Below the pieces are notes generated by a model, which was not told where the DNA came from, ran no database searches, and saw only the letters and a program-made list of their open reading frames with translations. From CAYNST01 sp964546435 (GTDB taxonomy: Bacteria; Pseudomonadota; Gammaproteobacteria; Pseudomonadales; Cellvibrionaceae), in assembly GCA_964546435.1 (NCBI GenBank), contig CAZJKJ010000031.1:1-38839 (forward strand): a DNA stretch of 38,839 nucleotides, in the 5' to 3' direction. How positions within the stretch are numbered: the stretch's first letter is position 1; every line of letters starts with the position of its first letter. Positions 8,160 to 16,698 of the stretch are shown here, in pieces. Made by a program: the position numbers and the translations under genes.

Positions 8160-9309
8160 CGCCCAGATAGTCGTAGTTCTTTTTGATTCTCGCGTAGGTT
8201 GCCTCGCTGATTTTGCCGCCCTCAAGTTTTGTCTTTGCATCGAGCAGCATCGGCCGCCCGTGAGACATCACGGCCTTAAAGGCGCCGCGTGCGATATTCG
8301 GATCGGCCATGATCTGATCCTTTATCGACTGAGTAAGTACCAGGTACTCCCTAAGGGCCACTCGCTTTCCCTCTACCGAGGGGACCAGGCGCTGCGCCAC
8401 CACCACCTTAACCGCGGATAGCAGATCGAAGCGTGCCTGCTGCTGGATCTCGGGCGGGTACACCGAGACCATTCTCTGGAAGGTTTCGGCCACGCTGTTG
8501 GCGTGGACGGTAGAGAACACAACATGGCCGGTTGTGCTTGCGTCGACAGCGGCCGTGATCGTTGCGTAATCTCGTGCCTCCCCGACCAGTATTGTTGTGG
8601 GGGCCTGCCGAAGCGCATTAACAACACCGTCATTAAACGTATTTATGTGTCGGCCGACCTCGCACTGAATGACCATCGAGCTTGGGAATCTGAGACCGTC
8701 ATACACGAACTCAATCGGGGACTCTATCGTGATTATTCTGCGATTTGCTTCTTCTTGCTCCGCCTGGGTTCGAATGATGGAGGCCAGAAGAGTCGATTTA
8801 CCGTTGCCGGTGGCGCCCACAACCAGAATCAGCCCCTGATCCATTGAGCTGCAGGCATCAAGCAGATCAGCCTCCACGCCCAGCTCTTCAGCGGTGGGCG
8901 GGATGGTCGGAATCGAGCGAATTGATATGGATATATTGTTCTTTCCGTTTTTTTGATAGCGTACCGCATTCACACGGAATCTGAGCCGTCGCTCTGCAGA
9001 CACGCCATCGCGCTCAGAGCGCGCCCGGAACTCATACTCGGCATCAATTGGCTTGCGATTACCGAGCATCGAAAAGGCGCTGTCATCGCCATAGATCGAT
9101 ATAAGTAGCTGCCGCGCCTCGCTGTCCTTAATGCTGCGCCGGCTCACGGGGATAAGTTTGGAGTGCAGCTTCATCCAAAGTGGCGCCCCGCCCATCAAGA
9201 ACAGGTCACTGCCGCCGGCGTTTGTCATGGCGAGCAGTACCGAGTTCAGGTCCTCCTGTCCAAAGCTTGACGGGAAGGCATCAGGATCAAGCCCCTCTAA
9301 AGCGCTCAT
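8140..9309 (-). CDS. dotB: DotB/TraJ-like T4SS ATPase
   Basis: This 389-residue hexameric ATPase of the PilT/VirB11 superfamily would energise substrate transfer at the inner-membrane base of the secretion system. Walker A is GATGNGKST (165-173), an Asp box is TIESPIEF (194-201), Walker B is APTTILVGEARD (236-247) and the His box TGHVVFSTVHANS follows (260-272). Length and motifs match DotB of Legionella and TraJ of R64. The start overlaps the dotC stop by one base in a TAATG junction, and the 3' end overlaps icmT. The C-terminal part contains the GGKISEATY-type segment seen in PilT-like proteins. Confidence 0.95.
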   Translation of the reverse strand: MSALEGLDPDAFPSSFGQEDLNSVLLAMTNAGGSDLFLMGGAPLWMKLHSKLIPVSRRSIKDSEARQLLISIYGDDSAFSMLGNRKPIDAEYEFRARSERDGVSAERRLRFRVNAVRYQKNGKNNISISIRSIPTIPPTAEELGVEADLLDACSSMDQGLILVVGATGNGKSTLLASIIRTQAEQEEANRRIITIESPIEFVYDGLRFPSSMVIQCEVGRHINTFNDGVVNALRQAPTTILVGEARDYATITAAVDASTTGHVVFSTVHANSVAETFQRMVSVYPPEIQQQARFDLLSAVKVVVAQRLVPSVEGKRVALREYLVLTQSIKDQIMADPNIARGAFKAVMSHGRPMLLDAKTKLEGGKISEATYARIKKNYDYLGDAYGSN

Positions 9310-10208
9310 TACTTACCCCTCATGCCCCCGAGCTCGTCATCGTAACGAATCGAATCTCGCGGATCGAGTATGAGCGCTTCCCAGTTATTATCATCTGGGT
9401 TCAGGGATGCCGGCATCGCAAGACGTACGGTCATCTCGTTGATACGCATCGTTGCGCCCCCGCCAACCACGTTCTCCTTGGATGTTACGACAACAGGCGG
9501 GTTAACCTTACCCTCCTTAACAAGGCGCATGTATCGGGTCATGCCGCTAAAGTCATTGCCGAGGCGTCGTGCTCGAAAGGCCATTTCTCGTTCTGCCTGA
9601 GCGATACCGGCCTGCCACCCCTGTTGCACCCACAGCTTCCAGTCGCGCTTTTCCGCAACTGTCTTCGGCAGCAGGTTAAAGGGGGGCTTGCTGATCTCGA
9701 CCGGCTGATCGAAGATCAGATACTGACGCCAGTTTGGTGCCAGGGTGACCAGGCGGCCTGGCCGCTCGATGGTGATAACTTCCCCTGAAATGCGTATTCT
9801 ATTGGCGTTGTCTGAAAGCTCGGTGGCGTTTTCAGAAACAGAGATGACCGGAGGCAGAAAGAAAAGCTCATCGGTTTTGTTGCCAGCCATCTTCATGATG
9901 ACGGAGAAATCAAACAGGTTGTCCCAGTGCTCTGATCTGGAAAGGATAACGGTTTTTAGCTCATTGATTCTGCTTACATACCCATTTTGTGCGCCTGTCG
10001 TCAGGGCCGTATCACGCATATTTTTCGAGCGCAGATCCTCAGGGTTAAGCATCGCGTTTAAGGTAAGCGGGCTGTCAGAGTCGGAATACATCAGGCCCAT
10101 GAGATCCTCAAGGCCTGCATGCTCCTGCTCCTTAAACCCCTGCGAGTGGGCGATCACAGACACCGCGCCAAGCAAGAGCGAGGCAATGACCTTGAAGATA
10201 CAATTCAT
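9309..10208 (-). CDS. dotC: DotC/TraI-like outer-membrane core protein
   Basis: DotC with DotD and DotH forms the outer-membrane part of the Dot/Icm core. From the ATG at 10208 (GGAGC just upstream) the protein is 299 residues: a signal peptide (FKVIASLLLGAVSVIAHS) then the DotC family region with LTLNAMLNPEDLR, a YLIFDQPVEISKPP motif and WVQQGWQAGIAQAEREM. Unlike Legionella DotC, which is a lipoprotein, no cysteine stands at the signal-peptide end, so this copy looks like a plain secreted form. A longer frame (start at 10265) overlaps dotD and lacks a ribosome site. It is coupled to dotB by TAATG. Confidence 0.88.
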   Translation of the reverse strand: MNCIFKVIASLLLGAVSVIAHSQGFKEQEHAGLEDLMGLMYSDSDSPLTLNAMLNPEDLRSKNMRDTALTTGAQNGYVSRINELKTVILSRSEHWDNLFDFSVIMKMAGNKTDELFFLPPVISVSENATELSDNANRIRISGEVITIERPGRLVTLAPNWRQYLIFDQPVEISKPPFNLLPKTVAEKRDWKLWVQQGWQAGIAQAEREMAFRARRLGNDFSGMTRYMRLVKEGKVNPPVVVTSKENVVGGGATMRINEMTVRLAMPASLNPDDNNWEALILDPRDSIRYDDELGGMRGK

Positions 10209-10221
10209 GCTTTGCTCCGAG

Positions 10222-10722
10222 TTATCGCTGGTAAATAAAGCGCAACACTTCAGGGTGGACTTCAATCAAAATCGCATCCCCGGTCTGAAGGCCGATCTCT
10301 TTTAGCGCCTCATTCAGGGGCTGTCGTCTGGTGTTGATATGAACCCATGGCTCAACCGCCATGGGTTCACCGTCCACGGCAAACTCGTAACCTGCCATCA
10401 ACGCCAGCGCCTCGGCCGCTTTGGATGCTTTTCCAATATATTTAAAGGATCCAATCTGATCAAAGCCCTCTGGAACATGGGTCGCCTGAAAGTATCTTTG
10501 CTCGCGCTGCTCTTTCGTCATTGTCTTCTGCGCAACAGCTTCGTTAGTTTTCGCCAAAATGCGCATCTCATCGCGTGCCTCTACAGCTACAGCCATGAGC
10601 TCGGACAGCGCCTTCTCATCCGGCTCACTAAAGCCCGCCACACCCTTGGCGGGCGCATTGGCGCACCCACTCAGGGCGGTGAAAAGGGCCGCCATAGCGC
10701 TAACACTTATCAGTCTTTTCAT
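10222..10722 (-). CDS. dotD: DotD/TraH-like outer-membrane lipoprotein
   Basis: DotD is the lipoprotein that targets DotH to the outer membrane. This 166-residue protein begins MKRLISVSAMAALF and has a clear lipobox LSGC (acylated Cys near residue 20). The C-terminal half carries the DotD secretin N0-like fold signature, ending DAILIEVHPEVLRFIYQR. An in-frame ATG at 10734 would add four residues; neither start has a convincing ribosome site. It is the first gene of a dotD-dotC-dotB-icmT operon with its own promoter at 10771-10799. Confidence 0.88.
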   Translation of the reverse strand: MKRLISVSAMAALFTALSGCANAPAKGVAGFSEPDEKALSELMAVAVEARDEMRILAKTNEAVAQKTMTKEQREQRYFQATHVPEGFDQIGSFKYIGKASKAAEALALMAGYEFAVDGEPMAVEPWVHINTRRQPLNEALKEIGLQTGDAILIEVHPEVLRFIYQR

Positions 10723-10770
10723 TACTATAACCATAAATAATAGTAGGGTTGGGATGCAGGACCTTTGTAT

Positions 10771-10799
10771 ATAGTATATCTAAAAGGTTGGCATTTCAA
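10771..10799 (-). promoter_or_regulatory. Promoter of dotD-dotC-dotB-icmT
   Basis: On the minus strand TTGAAA (10794-10799), a 17-nt spacer and TACTAT (10771-10776) lie ~50 bp upstream of dotD. The icmB stop lies 31 bp further up at 10830, so the core is split into at least two transcription units. Confidence 0.6.
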
Positions 10800-10829
10800 A
10801 TAAAAAACGTAATAATATCTATGAGGCGA

Positions 10830-13814
10830 TCATCCGGAAAGATCATCCTTGTGTTTTGCGACCAGATGATCGACCGCTGAATCGAAGGCGCTTGAAGACT
10901 CATCATCAAGACTCACAGACAGGGATGTGAGAAGGGCCTTCGCGCCGCCGCCGGAGGGAAACGCCTTTGCCAAAATTCGAAGCGCAGCGCCCAGCCCCAC
11001 CCTGGAGGCGAGCCGAGATCGAAGCCGGGCATCTTCATGAGTGGAGTTATACGCCCATAGCTCCTGCGGGCCCAATGACAGATACAGCACCATCTCGACA
11101 TTCGCATCTCCCTTTATGTTTGCCCGGAACAAAAAGGGCGCGCCTCCAGGACCAGGACCGGTAACGTGACGGCGCAGCGCCTTCATCGAGTCCCTTGTGG
11201 GCTTGAATGTCTCTTGTATCTTCGCCACAGTATCCTCGGAGTTACCTTTGGACAGAATATACGCGCTGTTGGTGAACTCAAGCATCGTCTCATCGAAATC
11301 ATCGAGCGACTGGGACAGAAGCGTTACGTGGACGTTGAATTTTCGGCCCTCACGCATATCCTGTAGAACCTGCATCCTTACTGCCGGGGATGAGGATGTT
11401 CTGTGGAACTCATCAAGGCATTGCTTTTTTGGCACGCCGGCGTCCTGCTCGATAATCCGGGCGTGATAGGGCCTGAAGTGCCCGGGTATCTCAAGAAGTG
11501 TGTCTTCGTTTCGATAGAAATCCCTGCACATCATTTGGCGGGCCAGCATGTACATGGCGCCAACGCGCTTGTCAGCCTGCGCAGAGCCGCCCTTAGCGAC
11601 CGCGCTAAGATCCATGGAGCATATTCGAGCTGAGCCGACATCGAACACCGATGGCCCTGCGAGTATCGGGTACTCGGAAACTGCGGATGTCAGCATGCCT
11701 TCGATAAACTTCAGCATATTTTCGCCATTTCTTTGTGCATCACCGAAGATATCGCGAAGGGACTTTGATTCAGACAGCACAGTAGTGGCATCGTTAAGAT
11801 TCGGAACCGCGTAGCGCTGCGCAAGGCCGGCCTCCTTAAAAAGCGCCTTATCGAACAGCATTTTTGTGATCTGCCACCAACTGACACTGGTCTCGGGATC
11901 GACGTTAAACCCGAGCCCGCAAAGGGCCTTATCAACCCGATCGTCGAGTCCTTCCTCGTAGATGTTTGGGGTGCTCTCCTCGGAGAAATACTCATACATT
12001 GCATCGATAATCCTACCCGTAAGCTCTGGCAACCTCTCGATAGCAGGAGCTCCGGCCGGTGTCAGTAGCAGCGTGAGCAGATTGACCAAAAACTCCCTAT
12101 CAACCGCCAGCGGAAACTGACATCCAAGAGGAGTATCAAACGGGTTAACCCGATACCGACTGCTCATCTCGAGGCGATACGACTGCGCCAGGTGCCGCTT
12201 GCTCTCAGGCAGCGCGCAGCGTACGAGGTCTATAAAAGCCTCGGAGGATGGCCCAATATCCAAAATGGCAATTCTTGGCAGCACTCTATTACCCGCAGCG
12301 AGGATAAGGCCCATATTGGTCGCCGCGAGTGAGGCGGACTTGCCAAACCCGGGCGGGGCAAAGTACACCTCATTCCATGCGGTTTGCTTTGAGCTTCCTG
12401 GTTGCTGAGGATACAGCAGATTATCTGGCGTCCTGTACAGCATCGATCCTGTGTCCCACGGCGAGGCAGGCCGCGAACAGGGGATCATGGTAATCGCATC
12501 ATGCAGCTCTATTGCAAAAGGAGTGGAGATGCTTCTTGCTGAGACACCAGGCACGGTATCCATCCAGGAAGAGATGGGATCGCCGAACTCCTCGATGACA
12601 TCGGTATTGCCCCAGCTTGTGATCGCCTGCGCGAGCATCTGCTTGTTGCGGTTGGCAGCCTCCTCGGTGGGTCCCCACGTGCAGATGCTCATCGAACCCA
12701 TCACAAGAGTGTCACCTTGGCGGGCCATCTCCAGAAGCGAAAGTGCGGCATCGCGGATCATTCGGTTGCCGGAGGACAGCGATGCAAGAAACTGCGCAAA
12801 GGACTTTTTATTGGCGACTTTAGACATAACTTTGTTATGCCCGGTCTCAATTGAAAACGACCATCTCCACGGTATATCCATATCAATTTTCTCAAACAGC
12901 TCACTGAACGGTCGCGGCTCCTGGGGCGGGATATCGATCATAAGAGGCGCGATTATCCGAGCACCGACTCTGATAAGAGATGAGTCGGAGCGAAGGATCT
13001 CAGGTCGCCTGCTAAAGAGCTGATAGGCGATGGATGGATTCATCAGGTGACTTAGGTCGGACTCACGCCCGGACTCCTTCACGAGGCGCAACGGGATCTT
13101 ATCCCCCAGTAAGTTCGGCCTCCAGTTGCGCGTGGTCGTATCTGGATCAATCTCAAGGCGGATGGCCGCGATGGCGCTATGGGCCTTAAGCGCTCGGATG
13201 CGACAAATCTTCTTGAGCTCACGATAAATATTTGAGGTAAATCCGCGGTGGATCTGCCGTAGCGCCGACACCACAAAGAAGTGGCTCTGGGCGAACTCAC
13301 CAGGCTGAATGCCGACCTTGAAATCAGCCGCATCTTCGATGCGCTTTGCAAGGGCGGCCTTGTAGGAGCTCTTGTTAAGCACCCCGGGCAGGGTGCTCAC
13401 AACCATATAGCACGCCTCATCGGAGGTGATATCGCTAAGCATCTGTGAGCGCTCATCAAGTAAGCCGCCGATGTTGAGCTGCAGGTGCTTGGCTGTCTGC
13501 CTGGAAAGATCAACGCTCTCATCAACGCGGCGTTTTGAGTCTTGCGGGTCGCGCCGAAAAACAAAGTCGATTTTATATCCAGGCTTCTTAAGAGCGCCGG
13601 TCAGTGCGGTGACAACATCATTCAGGTTTTGCCGAAATGACTCATCCCCGACAAGCATAAAGGATCCATCAATCTTGAAAACGCTTACGAATCCTCCATC
13701 TTTTGTGATCAGGTTTATGCCCGAGGCATCCTCGGGGTCATTACACTCCAGGTTAACATAGTCATACATGCCTGTTTTCATCAACTTGTTAAAGCCGCGA
13801 ATAAATGAATACAT
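10830..13814 (-). CDS. icmB: IcmB/DotO (TraU)-like T4SS ATPase
   Basis: This 994-residue protein is the VirB4-like ATPase of I-type systems, which works in the cytoplasm with DotB at the base of the channel. The N-terminal half (to ~450) is the family-specific region; Walker A is APPGFGKS (486-493) and Walker B falls in the QCLDEFHR segment (about residues 790-797), followed by RMQVLQDMREGRKFNVHVTLLSQSLDDF, a typical VirB4/TraU motif for the sensor region. Length is close to Legionella DotO (~1009). It starts 8 bp after the stop of the 126-residue gene upstream, in one operon with icmJ. Confidence 0.95.
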   Translation of the reverse strand: MYSFIRGFNKLMKTGMYDYVNLECNDPEDASGINLITKDGGFVSVFKIDGSFMLVGDESFRQNLNDVVTALTGALKKPGYKIDFVFRRDPQDSKRRVDESVDLSRQTAKHLQLNIGGLLDERSQMLSDITSDEACYMVVSTLPGVLNKSSYKAALAKRIEDAADFKVGIQPGEFAQSHFFVVSALRQIHRGFTSNIYRELKKICRIRALKAHSAIAAIRLEIDPDTTTRNWRPNLLGDKIPLRLVKESGRESDLSHLMNPSIAYQLFSRRPEILRSDSSLIRVGARIIAPLMIDIPPQEPRPFSELFEKIDMDIPWRWSFSIETGHNKVMSKVANKKSFAQFLASLSSGNRMIRDAALSLLEMARQGDTLVMGSMSICTWGPTEEAANRNKQMLAQAITSWGNTDVIEEFGDPISSWMDTVPGVSARSISTPFAIELHDAITMIPCSRPASPWDTGSMLYRTPDNLLYPQQPGSSKQTAWNEVYFAPPGFGKSASLAATNMGLILAAGNRVLPRIAILDIGPSSEAFIDLVRCALPESKRHLAQSYRLEMSSRYRVNPFDTPLGCQFPLAVDREFLVNLLTLLLTPAGAPAIERLPELTGRIIDAMYEYFSEESTPNIYEEGLDDRVDKALCGLGFNVDPETSVSWWQITKMLFDKALFKEAGLAQRYAVPNLNDATTVLSESKSLRDIFGDAQRNGENMLKFIEGMLTSAVSEYPILAGPSVFDVGSARICSMDLSAVAKGGSAQADKRVGAMYMLARQMMCRDFYRNEDTLLEIPGHFRPYHARIIEQDAGVPKKQCLDEFHRTSSSPAVRMQVLQDMREGRKFNVHVTLLSQSLDDFDETMLEFTNSAYILSKGNSEDTVAKIQETFKPTRDSMKALRRHVTGPGPGGAPFLFRANIKGDANVEMVLYLSLGPQELWAYNSTHEDARLRSRLASRVGLGAALRILAKAFPSGGGAKALLTSLSVSLDDESSSAFDSAVDHLVAKHKDDLSG

Positions 13815-13822
13815 ACATTAAC

Positions 13823-14203
13823 CTATATTATTAGTGTATCAAGAGCTTCTGTGCCGCCGTTTCCGAGCAGGTGCTCCCTGTCAATTTCGGCCACAAACGA
13901 TGCATACTCATCAAGTGCTTGGGCCTCTATGTCATCACAATCAAGGCTCAAGATAACCTGAAGTGCGACATCGGCCTGCAGAATCTTCTGCTGAAGGCGA
14001 TCGAGCTCATCAGCTTCATCAGCGGATTTGCGCAAGCGATCAATGCGCTCGGAAAGATCCTTGTTGAGCACATGGAAGCGACAATGAGCTGCATAAATTA
14101 TGTCTTTATTTATGAATTCAAGCAGGTCACTAGGCGTTCCGCTTACGCGAGAGGCGTCGTCTTGTGAAAGATCGTAGCGCACAAGCTCCTCGAAATTAAT
14201 CAT
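13823..14203 (-). CDS. Unrecognised 126-aa protein between icmJ and icmB
   Basis: I do not recognise this protein. It is acidic, Leu/Asp-rich and mostly helical by eye, with a likely coiled coil around residues 45-85 (repeated Leu/Ile with Arg/Glu, e.g. ERIDRLRKSADEADELDRL). No signal peptide or membrane segment is visible, so it is probably cytoplasmic. Its ATG overlaps the TGA of the 418-residue gene in an ATGA junction, and icmB follows after 8 bp, so all three are probably translated together. By position it could be a partner or chaperone of the IcmB ATPase; that is inference only. Confidence 0.75.
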   Translation of the reverse strand: MINFEELVRYDLSQDDASRVSGTPSDLLEFINKDIIYAAHCRFHVLNKDLSERIDRLRKSADEADELDRLQQKILQADVALQVILSLDCDDIEAQALDEYASFVAEIDREHLLGNGGTEALDTLII

Positions 14204-15456
14204 AATCCATCCCCAATCAACCCAAGTGGGCCTATCAGACCAAGCGCCAGAGCCATGTTTGATAGCCGCTCAGCATCACCTTTTCGCGCATAGACCGACA
14301 CCCGTCCGTAACCGTAGGCGCCAATAAAGAATCCACCCTTGGTGGCCAGATGAGCTGCCGCCTTGGAACATGCGATGCGATCATACGATCTCATGTAGGC
14401 CTCAATTGCAGAGGATCTCTTATAGTCCTTGCCCACCCTGATCGGTGCGCACAAAGATGAGTACATGCAGTGCTGGAAAAGGCTTCTTGAGTACGAGTGT
14501 TCGCGCTCCGGGATCTGAAGCGATCCATCTGCGCCAGGCATCTCAATACGCATCGCCTTCAGCGCGACCGCATCAGTGATCCGGACCTTTGCAAATGACA
14601 GATAATGCAGCAGCTCCGGCAGCGTCAGATGATCACGAGGGCCCTTTTTGCCTCGCTTGGTTTTTCCCGAGTCCTTAAAATCGCAGTACTGCACGTAGCT
14701 GCTATCGATAGCCTTGATGTCTACTTTGAAAAAAATCGCCGTTGTCTTTGCAAGCTCTGTTAGGCGTGCCTGCAAATCAGAGGTTCCCTTTAACTTCTTC
14801 CCATCCATATGGCCGAATGTGCCAAGCAACGTTTTCGATACATTGCGGTAAACCACTGAGGTGTCGGGATAGTTTTGATCAAAAAGCCACTTGGTGAAAG
14901 CGCCGTGCGGAAAGTGAAAGGATACGCCCTTGCTGTTGCTTGGACCCTCGCCACTTGAGCCTTGATTGTCTTTGGTTGATCCATCGATAGCGTCCTGGAT
15001 TTTATCAGCCATCGACCCACTAAAAGGCGTGAGCACATTGCTGGGATTTAGGCTGTCGCGGATCAAATGCGTGTACTGATAGACGCGCTCGCTCGGATTG
15101 GGACGAACGCCAAGCTTCTCGCCGTAGGTGGCGATTTTATAGGCGATGTGCGACAGACGCTGCGTCATTATCTCGGGGGCAAGTCCATCGAGAGCAAGAT
15201 CCTTGATAATGTAGGGAATTCGAAAGCGGAAATACTGATCGGAATAGACATTTGTGATTCCAAACAGTCGTGCCCTATAGAACTGCATGTAACTTAGATT
15301 TGTGATCCAAACACAAGAGGAGTCAAGCTCGGATATATTATTAATCCAAACAGGGGCCATCCCGTTTATTGATGCCCACCCCTGGGTGCCCGCATCGGGA
15401 TTGATCATGTAGCACATGCCGATTTTAAGTCTTTCACTCACGGTTGAATTACTCAA
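14200..15456 (-). CDS. Unrecognised 418-aa protein in the icmJ-icmB operon
   Basis: I do not recognise the family. The protein has no signal peptide and no clear internal membrane helix; it has a Ser/Gly/Lys-rich linker near residues 160-180, aromatic-rich stretches (SYMQFYRARLFGI, FRFRIPYIIKDL), a basic patch KTKRGKKGPRDH near residue 272, and a hydrophobic Gly/Leu C-terminus. The start used is TTG at 15456, 2 nt after the icmJ stop; a GTG at 15441 or the ATG at codon 14 are alternatives and no ribosome site decides. It is linked to icmJ upstream and to the 126-residue gene downstream by near-zero spacing, suggesting an IncI-type transfer subunit rather than cargo. Confidence 0.75.
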   Translation of the reverse strand: MSNSTVSERLKIGMCYMINPDAGTQGWASINGMAPVWINNISELDSSCVWITNLSYMQFYRARLFGITNVYSDQYFRFRIPYIIKDLALDGLAPEIMTQRLSHIAYKIATYGEKLGVRPNPSERVYQYTHLIRDSLNPSNVLTPFSGSMADKIQDAIDGSTKDNQGSSGEGPSNSKGVSFHFPHGAFTKWLFDQNYPDTSVVYRNVSKTLLGTFGHMDGKKLKGTSDLQARLTELAKTTAIFFKVDIKAIDSSYVQYCDFKDSGKTKRGKKGPRDHLTLPELLHYLSFAKVRITDAVALKAMRIEMPGADGSLQIPEREHSYSRSLFQHCMYSSLCAPIRVGKDYKRSSAIEAYMRSYDRIACSKAAAHLATKGGFFIGAYGYGRVSVYARKGDAERLSNMALALGLIGPLGLIGDGL

Positions 15457-15458
15457 TA

Positions 15459-16169
15459 TTATTTCATTAGCGCCAGAACATGGGCTGCGGAGGATGAGCC
15501 AAACTGCGCCTCGGCCCAGCGGCCTGTCAGTTGATTCGTGATATTGAGCCAGGACTCTGGAGGCCTGGATTTGTAGGTGGTGCTCGTCCAGTAATGCAGC
15601 TGCTCGGCATAGCCGGTCTTTAGCGGCAGAAAATAAAAGCCCTGCAATGATCGCGCCCTTCGCAGGTAATCAGCCTCGCTCATCTGGAGCAAGAAGTCCC
15701 CGAGAATAACAGGATTACTCGAGCCGAGCATGCGATCGGCAGCAACGTTCTGACGGTAGAGTCTTGCAAGCATGTTGACTGCGGCGATTCTAAGCGCCTG
15801 ATCCCGCCCGCTCTCAGCGATCCACAACGATCGCACGATCGAGTTAAGTGAGCCTTGCGTTAAGCCAGCTGCAGGGTCCATATAGATAATGGTTCCTGCA
15901 CTGTTCTGCCCGGCAAAGCCAATATGAAAGCAAGAATGGCAAAGCGCGCACGTGGTTACGAGATTTTCAGGGCTGTTGTTGTGGTGGTTATCATCAATAT
16001 GATGGACCTCCTGAAACTTTTTTGCCTGAAAATCGCAAAACTTACAGGTGTGATTATCGCGCTTGAGAATCTCGGGACGCACAGCCCCAAAGGCCTTATC
16101 TGAGGGGTCCGATCGAGAGTCATCACAGCGAAATCTACCGCGCTTAACTGATAATACAATTGGCCTCAC
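15459..16169 (-). CDS. icmJ: IcmJ/DotN (TraT)-like HNH-fold T4SS protein
   Basis: In Legionella, IcmJ/DotN belongs to the coupling complex with DotL and DotM and has an HNH-nuclease-like fold. This 236-residue protein shows ILKRDNHTCKFC (Cys42, Cys45), then EVHHIDDNHHNN (His56, His57), SPENLVTTC with Asn69 and the C74xxC77xxC80FH82 segment. Spacing fits IcmJ: CxxC, about 28 residues, CxxCxxCF. The C-terminal ~140 residues (NSIVRSLWIAES..., DFLLQMSEADYLRRA...) also fit IcmJ. The ATG at 16169 follows GAGGTGG. It heads the icmJ-418aa-126aa-icmB run. The presence of the full His-His/Asn/His set is noted under findings. Confidence 0.85.
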   Translation of the reverse strand: MRPIVLSVKRGRFRCDDSRSDPSDKAFGAVRPEILKRDNHTCKFCDFQAKKFQEVHHIDDNHHNNSPENLVTTCALCHSCFHIGFAGQNSAGTIIYMDPAAGLTQGSLNSIVRSLWIAESGRDQALRIAAVNMLARLYRQNVAADRMLGSSNPVILGDFLLQMSEADYLRRARSLQGFYFLPLKTGYAEQLHYWTSTTYKSRPPESWLNITNQLTGRWAEAQFGSSSAAHVLALMK

Positions 16170-16192
16170 ATTCCCACCTCAATTATAGCAAA

Positions 16193-16208
16193 GGGCCCGC
16201 ATGGGCCC
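16193..16208 (-). terminator. Stem-loop after the IcmC/IcmD-like gene
   Basis: A perfect GGGCCC / GGGCCC stem with a 4-nt loop lies 22 bp past the stop of the small membrane-protein gene, followed in the minus direction by only TTT. It probably acts as a weak terminator or attenuator before icmJ; a TATAAT lies right after it (16183-16188), 14 bp before icmJ. Confidence 0.45.
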
Positions 16209-16230
16209 GAGCATCGCTTAGCAATGACGA

Positions 16231-16620
16231 TCAGAACTCATCATCAAACATTTGAGATTCCGGGCGCTCGTCCTCACCCATAGAGCCGATGGTCCAGCCA
16301 ACAGCTGTAGGGAATATCAGCAGTACGGATCCGATGATGAGTGCGATGATTCCGTTTTTCATGTGGCCGCGACCGCTTTCTTGTCCGTCTTTGTAGACCA
16401 GCCAAAGACCTGTGGCGAATAAAATCACGCCAATCAGGTATGCCAGCAAGACGACAAGTGTCTTGAGTGCATTGACCGTGTCACCGAATGATGCGAATAC
16501 CTCGGCCCAGTTGCTTGCAGCAGAAGCGTTCATCGAAATAAGCGCTACAAAGATAGACACTGAAGACGCGATGCTCAGCGCTGCAGGCCGTGACCTGATA
16601 TAGGCAAAAACTGTTTTCAT
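16231..16620 (-). CDS. IcmC/IcmD (TraQ/TraR)-like small membrane protein
   Basis: This 129-residue protein has an N-terminal signal-type helix (ALSIASSVSIFVALISMNASA), then an amphipathic stretch and two transmembrane helices (LVVLLAYLIGVILFATGLWLVY and IALIIGSVLLIFPTAVGW) separated by a charged loop KDGQESGRGH, ending with an acidic tail. This layout matches the IcmC/IcmD/IcmV group of I-type systems (TraQ/TraR in R64), which form inner-membrane parts of the core. I cannot tell which member it is. It sits between dotF and icmJ, the usual place for traQ/traR, and has its own promoter upstream. Confidence 0.72.
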   Translation of the reverse strand: MKTVFAYIRSRPAALSIASSVSIFVALISMNASAASNWAEVFASFGDTVNALKTLVVLLAYLIGVILFATGLWLVYKDGQESGRGHMKNGIIALIIGSVLLIFPTAVGWTIGSMGEDERPESQMFDDEF

Positions 16621-16659
16621 GGGGAGATAAACCTCTTATTCTCGAGTGCTGTTAGATAT

Positions 16660-16688
16660 AATATACCGAATAATAAAAAAGATGGCAA
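16660..16688 (-). promoter_or_regulatory. Promoter upstream of the IcmC/IcmD-like gene
   Basis: On the minus strand TTGCCA (16683-16688), a 17-nt spacer and TATATT (16660-16665) sit about 40 bp before the start codon at 16620, immediately after the dotF stop region. Confidence 0.55.
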
Positions 16689-16698
16689 TAGGTATCGA

